From: Erinaceus europaeus
Taxonomy: Eukaryota; Chordata; Mammalia; Eulipotyphla; Erinaceidae
Direction of reading: 5' to 3'
Length of the DNA: 64,000 nt
Assembly: GCF_950295315.1 (NCBI RefSeq)
Contig: NC_080170.1
Span: forward strand, 99,180,632-99,244,631
The notes under the pieces are model-generated. The model was not told where the DNA came from. It worked only from the letters and a program-made list of their open reading frames with translations, and made no database searches. The position numbers were made by a program, and so were the translations under genes. This document shows, piece after piece, positions 57,480-64,000 of the stretch. Within the stretch, counting starts at the first letter, position 1. Every line of letters begins with the position of its first letter.

Positions 57480-59335
57480 AAAAATATCAGACGTGGAGAG
57501 ATATACCATGTTCATAGACTGGAATAATTGGCATTGCCAAAACTATCATTTTATCCAGAGCCAAATGCAGATTTAATGCAAATCCAATCATGATTCCACA
57601 AAAAATTAAATGAAATAAAAGATAAGTTTATATCTTTAACTGGAAAAAATACCTAGGATGGGAAAAGCAATCTTGAAAAAAAAAATGGAGGCATCACACT
57701 GCATGACCTCAAAATATACTAAAGGCTGGTGTAGACGAAAGTGCTTGGTATTGGAATTTAATTAGACATACTTAACAGTGGAATGGAGTTGAAAGCCCAG
57801 AAATCAGTTTGCACACTTACAATACAACTAAGTTTTGACAAAAGTTTCCAAAAAGTAAGTACAGAAAGGAGAATCTCTTCAACCAATGGAGTTGGAAAAA
57901 TTGGATTCAAAAGTGCAGTTCACTGAAGTCAGACCACTATATTTAACCACACTTAAAAGCCAAAGGATCAAATGCATTCAACTATCAAATACACGGAAGA
58001 CCAGGGAGAAAAGGAAGGGCATTCAGAAGTAGTAACATGTGTAGGTGGTACTTAGAAAGGAAGAGAAAGCAGGGCTGTAGAATCAAAGGGAACATAGATA
58101 GATGATAGAGACACATAGATAGGTAAATGCATACATACATATATATATATACATATGGAAATAATAGTCAACCCAAATTTGTGACCTTGGAAGAAATACT
58201 GCAGTTCCCAATGGAGGAAATGGGCATACAGAACTCTGGTGGTGGTAACAGGGCAGAATTATATCCCTGTTATCTTAAATTTTATAAATCAATATTAAAT
58301 CACTAATAAGAAGAAACCTATCCAAAGAGATCTATATACAGCTATGTTCATAGCAGTACAACTTGTAATAGCCCAAACTTGGAAGTACCCAGATGCTCTA
58401 TATCAAAAGAATGGTTAGTAAGGCATATATATATATATATATTCTAAGTTATAATAACATTATATGTTATGATCTATACATCACAGCCATATAACATTCC
58501 ATCATTGGTACCAGGCCGGTTGAGCACATGCATTACTACACACAAAGGCCTGAGTCGATGTCCCCAATCCCCATCTGTGGTGAGGGAACTTCAAGAGTTG
58601 TGAATCAGTACTGCGGGTCTTTCTTTCCTCTCTATCTCTCCACCCCCCTCTCAATTTCTTCATATCCTACCAAATTAAAAAAAAAAAAAAAAGAAAAATG
58701 GCAACCATGTGTAGTAGATTCATACTTCCCTAGCAGTAATCCTGATGACAATAATATTTTTTTTTTAAAAAAGCTGTCATTTTGAACAGAATTAGAGATA
58801 AATGAAAAATACAAGGGTGGATACCTGATGATTTCACTTATAAGTGGAACATAAGAAACAAGGACAGAAAGGGAAAACATCATATGAAACTTAGCACTGA
58901 ATGTTGAGTATTACAAAATGGCAAAGGACTAGGAAATGAGGGAAGGGTAGGGTACAAGGACAGATGAAAGAAATTGGGTATGACAGTGTTTTGCAGATAT
59001 TTATCATAAGTAGATGAAAAATTGTACCCATACATCAACAACTGTACTACAAACCATTACCCCCTCTCAATAAGACATATTTAAAAAAGAAAAGAAAAAG
59101 AGCATCAACAAAGACTGAAAAGACAGGACTGAAGCAGATTCATAGAAATAATCTCAGATATAGTGGCATATTGCACCAAAGCAAAGGACTCTGGGGATGG
59201 AAGGGATGGGACAAGATGAAGATACATTGAAATCCTGTTGTGTCTCCTAGACACCAATCAATGGGAGATGAAAGGTTGTATCTAGACATTAAAGACTGCA
59301 CTGTAAACCCCAACAAAATTTTAAAAAATAATAAA
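57480..59335 (+). mobile_element. Cluster of old L1 ORF2 and 3' fragments
   Basis: 57480-57985: ORF2 DNA (GATATACCATGTTCATAGAC, GGAGGCATCACACTGCATGA). 57990-58315: the 23240-type 3' end. 58316-58500: CCAAAGAGATCTATATACAG. 58770-59335: ATGATTTCACTTATAAGTGG with an A-rich end. All frames are closed. Confidence 0.8.
58500..58765 (+). mobile_element. ERI-type SINE with extension
   Basis: GGTACCAGGCCGGTTGAGCA, TCCCCATCTGTGGTGAGGGA, CCTACCAAATTAAAAA, CCTAGCAGTAATCCTGATGA. Confidence 0.82.
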
Positions 59336-59636
59336 TTCTCTTATAGTTTTACTTTCCTTTATGAGCTATGGTCCTAACCATAGTATCATTCTTTACAGTA
59401 TCCATTCCCTGCATCATTATTGTTTTGGAAATATAGACAATTCCAATTTACTTTTCCTTTAACATTTTGGTATAAAATTACCCATTTTATTGAAATAATT
59501 TGGAACATATTCATGTAATCATATTTTTTTAGAATAGTTTAAAATGCTATTTTCCAAAAGCAATGGATATTTACCTCTTCTCCAGGATAATTTTATACAT
59601 TTAAAATCTTTCTACAGTTAATCTTGATAGGTACAT

Positions 59637-59641
59637 GGCTT
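59637..59641. repeat. Target-site duplication, left (solo LTR)
   Basis: GGCTT, repeated at 60218-60222. Confidence 0.6.
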
Positions 59642-60217
59642 TGTAAAAGGCAGTAGCCTTGAAATTCCCTTTTTATGCAGTTGTTTGTTAAGTGCTTTTA
59701 GTATGAGTTGCTTGTAGTATGAGGTGGAAAATTCCTTGCCCCTTCCCCCTTGAATAAGCAGGACCTAATCAGTGAAGGCCACCCATTGTTCGAAGGACCC
59801 TACATGGGGACAAGCCTTATCAGGACCTTTGAACAGACTTTGTGGTGTGTTGCCTACCGGATGGGTGGTCATAGCCGATGGCAGGAGGATGTGCCTGGTT
59901 GAATTCTATTGGTTGTGTGATCTTACTATATTTGAAACTAGCCCGCGCTTTGCTTTGAATGGATCATGCTTTTGCTAAGTTTGAAATGATTGGATCTTGT
60001 GTTTGCTATAGCCTGTTATTGGATGTAGGTTGATAAGGTGATGTGCTCCCCCTCCCTGAGTGTAGTCTGAATTCCTATAAATTGTATGGTTTGAGCCCTG
60101 TTCGGGGTCGAGTTTGGTAGACTAACACCAGTCACCATCTCGGCCCGGATTGCAATTCGTCAATAAACATCTTTGCTTCCTTACAGTGGATGGTGGTTTG
60201 ATTTATGCTTGCTAACA
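59642..60217 (+). mobile_element. Solo LTR, class I (ERV1-like)
   Basis: 576 bp, TG...CA (TGTAAAAGGC ... TGCTAACA). CCTATAAATTG (60074) serves as TATA, followed by a GC-richer R region with GCCCTGTTCGGGGTCGAG and AATAAA at 60162-60167, then about 50 bp of U5. This layout is gammaretrovirus-like. No internal region is attached on either side. The 59772-59978 frame is coincidental U3. Confidence 0.78.
60074..60083 (+). promoter_or_regulatory. Solo LTR TATA box
   Basis: CCTATAAATT lies about 80 bases before AATAAA. Confidence 0.6.
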
Positions 60218-60860
60218 GGCTTGACATATGAGGAACCTCTATTTCCTGACCCTTGAAGATTAACTACAATTAACAGTGACACTTAGCTCATAGACTTTTA
60301 GAGAAAAGATAAAATTGTGCACTGAGGCAGTATTTTATTTGGCCCCTTTCTCGTACTGCAAAACTAAATGTACACCTAGGATTTCTTGCCTTTTGGAATT
60401 AAGAAACATTACTAAATAGAACAAGAATAAAGACCTCCATATTTTACTTTACATTGGTTTTTTAGTGAGAAGTGCTAACACCTTAAATAGTGCTTGGAAG
60501 CTTTTCCTTGATGTAGATCCTAAGAATTCTTCTTTTTTTTGTCTCTTTTGGAGTATCATTTTTTAATAAAAATAATCTACTTGGAACAGATATGAAATTA
60601 TAGTCTGTAATGGGAAATGAACTGTAAAATCACTCAACAACATGCGGTAGAGTAGGGTTCAGATTGACAATGAGAAGCTTCTTTGGAAGCCAGATTTCTT
60701 ATGTATTTTCATCTAACCTAGATTTTGGTTACAATAATAGTTAACATTCCTGTGGTTTCTTTGTTGTTATTATAATATATTTTTTTGTGATTGAATGTTA
60801 CTCTAGTATAAAAACGAAAGATCAGAAGCATTAAGAAATTTTGCGATTTTTAACAAATTG
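60218..60860. other. Unique AT-rich DNA
   Basis: No supported gene; the LTR duplication occupies its first five bases. Confidence 0.5.
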
Positions 60861-61175
60861 TTAAAAAAATTGCTTTTTGATCCCTAATTTAGGGTATAAA
60901 AAAAAAGTATTCAAATACTTCTTTTTCTCATTGATAGTGGAATTGAAGATTCCAGGAAAAACATTCTGGGCATTTTGAAGATAGCTGTCATCTTTATCAG
61001 CATTCCCAATGTCCCACTCCAAAACCTTGAAAGTTTTCTCTCTGGCCTTTGACCTTATAGTAAATAGAATTCTTCTATTCTTGCCTTTAGGTGTTCCAGG
61101 AAGTTCAGGCCATTGTTCCCATGAACAACTGTTCATGGAACATTGTTCCCATTGTCCAAGTGGTTGGATTCCCAA
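60861..61175 (-). other. Unrecognised 104-codon open frame
   Basis: The frame includes RRILFTIRSKAREKTFKVLE and NADKDDSYLQNAQNVFPGI, with less low-complexity bias than most random frames here. There are no splice-site, promoter or family cues that I recognise. It could be a retrogene remnant or chance. The opposite strand ends at 61286-61316 with AATAAA-like sequence and 16 As, which argues for a plus-strand retroelement instead. Confidence 0.2.
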
Positions 61176-61319
61176 CTCTCCCTTCAGGTGGAGACTAGGG
61201 CAGGTCCCCTTGGACTTTTGAAATAATGATGTATGGCTTCCCCGGAATGGCTACCTTTCTGCACATGCCTCTCCTCTCCCCTTAAAATAAAGGAAATGGA
61301 AAAAAAAAAAAAAAAGACC

Positions 61320-61800
61320 ATGAATTACTGTATATTGTGTTTGGTCTAACTTGAAAGCCACCACATACATTTTTGCTCAAATGCCTCCTCGTACTCCCCC
61401 TTCCTCTGAAGTGCCTGTAATTTACCATGAGGTACCTGTAATTTACCCCTGGGGAAATATGCATTGTGAAGCTTGTGATCAAACCTTGTATGGTAATTCT
61501 TCATTTGTGATCAAATAGTTTATAGGTCAACATGCGGCTATGCATTGTGTTGCTCTGTGCTTGGGTTAATGATTACCTTGACCTTCTACCTGGGCAATGG
61601 GTATATGTACTTGCTTTCTCTCTCAATAAACAAATTGCCCTCCGAGGCTTTTCCCAGGGCTGACTGAGTGTTTTTCTCCCTGCACAGGTCACCCTCAACA
61701 TACTGAGCTGCTCTGGACCAGGTGGGTGGGAAGGCGCTCTGACTTTTTGTTGCCCAATGGCTGGTGAGATAGGGAACCCTGAGCAAGCTGCCCCTCATTT
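61320..61800 (+). mobile_element. LTR-like sequence, uncertain
   Basis: CTCTCTCAATAAACAAATTG (AATAAA near 61626), followed by a GC-richer segment with TCCGAGGCTTTTCCCAGGGC and TGTTTTTCTCCCTGCACA, resembles LTR R-U5. I cannot place the ends or find target duplications. Confidence 0.3.
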
Positions 61801-61814
61801 AGGTTTATGATTTG

Positions 61815-62215
61815 TCAACAATTTGATCTTAACTCTTTTTCAGCAACCAGGTTCCAGGTGCTACCATGATGCCAACCCAACTTCCCCAGACAAACGACCC
61901 CACCAATGTGTCTTAGAGCCCTGCCTCCCCAGATTCCTGCCCCACTAGGGAAAGAGAGAGGCAGGCTGGGAGTATGGATTGACCTGTCAATGCCCATGTT
62001 CATCAGGGAAGCAACTACAGAAGCCAGACCTTCCACCTTCTGTACCCCATAATGATCCTGGCTCCACACTCACAGAGAGTTAAAGAGTAGGAAAGCTATC
62101 AAGGGAGGGAATTGGATAAGGGAGTTCTAGGGGTAGGAATTGTGTGGAAATGCACCCATCTTATCCTATAGTCATGTTAATATTTCCATTTTATAAATAA
62201 AAATTTTAAAAAAGG
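61815..62215 (+). mobile_element. L1 3' end, 5'-truncated
   Basis: CAGCAACCAGGTTCCAGGTG, CCCCACCAATGTGTCTTAGA, CAGGGAAGCAACTACAGAAG, TTGTGTGGAAATGCACCC, A-rich end. Confidence 0.9.
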
Positions 62216-62516
62216 ACATCTGCTGTCAATGGCAGAGCTAGGAGCCCCCCCCCCAAAAAAAAACCCTTCTATTCTTACTAAAGCTAACTATTAATTTATA
62301 GATTGTATGAACAAATTCTCGCTAATAGCATTATACATAAATAGAACATAGGTCTAGAGTGAATCAATGAAAGAGAAAAAGTTACTGACACTTTTCACAA
62401 AGATCCATTGCTTGTGGAATACATCGTTGATTTTTCTGTTAATTTCTTAGCTTATTTCCCAAGTATGACTCATTCTCCTTTTCTCCTTCCTTTTCATGTT
62501 TTTCTTTCTCCCCCAT

Positions 62517-62517
62517 T

Positions 62518-62549
<32 letters not shown>

Positions 62550-62605
62550 CCTCCCTCTGTGTGTGTGTGTGTGTGTGTGTGTGCGCATGTGCGCGTCTGT
62601 GTGTG
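62517..62605. repeat. (TC)n and (GT)n microsatellites
   Basis: A TC/CT run followed by a GT run with a few CG and AT interruptions. Confidence 0.95.
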
Positions 62606-62635
62606 TAGTCTAGTTTTTAAAATTAACTTTTTTTT

Positions 62636-62648
62636 AAGACTATGCCTA
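62636..62648. repeat. Outer direct repeat, left, of a two-SINE unit
   Basis: AAGACTATGCCTA, identical to 63403-63415. Confidence 0.9.
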
Positions 62649-62905
62649 AGGGAGAGTTGGGTGTAGTGCAGTGTTAACCCACTGCACTACACCAAGCACA
62701 AGGACCAGCGTGAGGATCAGCTTTTCACCTGCAGGGGTTCCCTCACCAGCAGTGAAGCAGGTCTGCAAGTGTCTGTCTTTCTCTCCCCCTCTGTCTTCCC
62801 TTCCTCTCTGTTATATCCAACAACAGTATCAAGAGCAGCAACAATAATAACTACAACAATAAAAAAAAAGGGCAACAAAGGGGAATAAATAAATGAATAT
62901 TTTTA
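62649..62905 (+). mobile_element. ERI-type SINE (first of a pair), with fold-back head
   Basis: GGGAGAGTTGGGTGTAGTGC head, CACCTGCAGGGGTTCCCTCA, CAACAATAATAACTACAACA, GGGGAATAAATAAATGAAT tail. The head contains an inverted duplication (62660-62693). Its left flank duplication has no partner after its own tail. Confidence 0.93.
62660..62693. repeat. Inverted duplication of SINE A-box region
   Basis: GGTGTAGTGCAGTG (62660-62673) pairs perfectly with CACTGCACTACACC (62680-62693), loop TTAACC. The second arm plus loop is the reverse complement of the normal SINE head GGTGTAGTGCAGTGGGTTAA. Confidence 0.93.
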
Positions 62906-63080
62906 AAAAACCACTTTGAAGAGCCATAAGGTGTCCCCTTAGGACTGCTATCAGGCTGAATTAATCTTTTTCTCACACCAACTCTTGCCTCCTGGTTAGT
63001 TGATTTTCTGAGAGATGTGTAACAAGTTAACAATTTAGCTATGATTCTAAAGATAAAATAAGAATAATATCAGAGATGTT
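62906..63080. other. Unique spacer between paired SINEs
   Basis: About 175 bp of non-repeat DNA (CCACTTTGAAGAGCCATAAG to AATATCAGAGATG), possibly carried along with the SINEs. Confidence 0.6.
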
Positions 63081-63402
63081 GGGGATCGGGCAGTAGTGCA
63101 GAGGGTTAAGCACACATGGCACAAAGCACAATGATCAGCACAAGGATCCTGGTTCAAGACCCTGGCTCCCCACCTGCAGGGGGCTCGCTTCACAAGTGGT
63201 AAAGCAGGTCTGCAGGTGTCTGTCTTTCTCTCCCCCTCTTTGTCTTCCCTTCCTCTTTCCATTTCTCTCTGTCCTATTCAACAATGAGGACATCAATAAC
63301 AACAGTAATAACTACAACAGTAATAACTACAACAGTAAAAAAAAAAGGGGGGGCAACAAAAGGGAATAAATAAATAAATAAATAAATATTAAAAAAAACA
63401 CA
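63081..63402 (+). mobile_element. ERI-type SINE (second of a pair)
   Basis: GGGGATCGGGCAGTAGTGCA, GGTTCAAGACCC, CACCTGCAGGGGGCTCGCTT, TGTCCTATTCAACAATGAGG, AATAAATAAATAAATAAATA and an A-rich end. It has no duplication at its left edge. Confidence 0.95.
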
Positions 63403-63415
63403 AAGACTATGCCTA
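63403..63415. repeat. Outer direct repeat, right, of a two-SINE unit
   Basis: AAGACTATGCCTA, following the second SINE's poly(A). Confidence 0.9.
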
Positions 63416-63542
63416 TGATCTTGGTTGATTAAGAATCGTGACCTTTTGTTCCCCGAGAATTTTATTAAAGTTCAGATTAGGAGAATTTCAGATTAAAAAC
63501 ATTTTATTACAGTGTCTCACACTCTGTTGTCTTTTCTGGTTA

Positions 63543-63543
63543 A

Positions 63544-63592
<49 letters not shown>

Positions 63593-63594
63593 AT
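63543..63594. repeat. (AAAT)n microsatellite
   Basis: About twelve AAAT units. Confidence 0.97.
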
Positions 63595-63619
63595 CCCTGA
63601 TGAAAAGATCCAGTTATGG

Positions 63620-63740
63620 GCAGGGGTAGATAGCATAATGGTTATGCAAAGAGACTCTCATGCCTGAGGCTCTAAAGTCCCAGGTTAAATCCCCTGCAGT
63701 ACCATAAGCCAGAGCTGAGCAGTGCTCTGGTAAAAAAAAA
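63620..63740 (+). mobile_element. Short SINE, type C
   Basis: GGGGTAGATAGCATAATGGT, TCATGCCTGAGGCTCTAAAG, CCAGGTTAAATCCC B box, AGCTGAGCAGTGCTCTGGTA and poly(A). Before it AAAGATCCAGTTAT and after it AAAGATCCAGTTAT form a 14-bp duplication (63603-63616 and 63747-63760). Confidence 0.93.
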
Positions 63741-64000
63741 AAGAAAAAAGATCCAGTTATTCTTTTTTATGAAATTTCCAGTTCACATAGTTTACATGTC
63801 CCATACAAACATCCAAATGTTTACAACTTGAATCATATAATATAAAGATGTAATTATAATAAAATAAGTATTTTTCAGAAATAATATAGGACACCAATTT
63901 TACTACATAAAATATGTTATTAGTCATTTCACATATATCTAGCTTATTTTTATTAATGATTATTCAAGAAAATATCAGTTCCCTAAGGAACTGTTTTTCA

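Noticed and set aside
59772..59978. 68-codon ORF in the solo LTR
   Set aside because: It lies in U3, upstream of the TATA box, with no retroviral accessory-gene features.
61085..61160. GAACAACTGTTC palindrome considered as a steroid-receptor element
   Set aside because: The half-sites are separated by two bases rather than three, and nothing nearby suggests a regulated promoter.

Overview
This window is mammalian intergenic DNA, almost certainly from a hedgehog (Erinaceidae). Three things point there. (1) Dozens of tRNA-derived SINEs with an A/B-box head and AATAAA-rich tails look like the hedgehog ERI SINEs. (2) The L1 family carries its own characteristic 3' UTR, repeated many times here. 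(3) A short coding remnant at 7779-8363 matches the C-terminal part of Ingi/Vingi-clade non-LTR retrotransposons, a clade reported among mammals only in hedgehogs. All family names come from memory of the literature and from motifs read by eye; no database search was run. I see no host protein-coding gene, rRNA, tRNA gene or CRISPR array. Every longer ORF that I can interpret belongs to a mobile element or crosses a SINE.

Positions 1-12035 are a nest of retrotransposons. L1 copy 1 lies on the minus strand (5' end near 9091, 3' end beyond the window) and has inserted into an older minus-strand L1 copy 2 (about 9092-12035). L1 copy 1 has in turn received a 2.6-kb minus-strand class II endogenous retrovirus (4539-7182): two 440-bp LTRs, 6-bp target duplications, a lysine-tRNA primer site, a polypurine tract, and no gag, pro or pol. 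Its 5' UTR holds a Vingi-like coding remnant and a partly duplicated, CpG-rich promoter module with a YY1-like site at the 5' end. A SINE with a perfect 16-bp duplication sits inside L1 copy 2.

From 12 to 59 kb, AT-rich unique DNA alternates with SINEs and with L1 pieces that are mostly 3' ends. The best preserved L1 event is at 24633-27553: a textbook twin-priming insertion with a 15-bp duplication and an inverted 5' half. Several SINEs have readable duplications and nest inside older L1s.

From 59 to 64 kb there is a solo LTR (59642-60217) with 5-bp duplications, a weaker LTR-like stretch, an L1 3' end, and a pair of SINEs with 13-bp direct repeats only at the outer edges. That layout suggests the two SINEs and the sequence between them moved as one unit. 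The first SINE of the pair also carries a fold-back inverted duplication of its A-box region.
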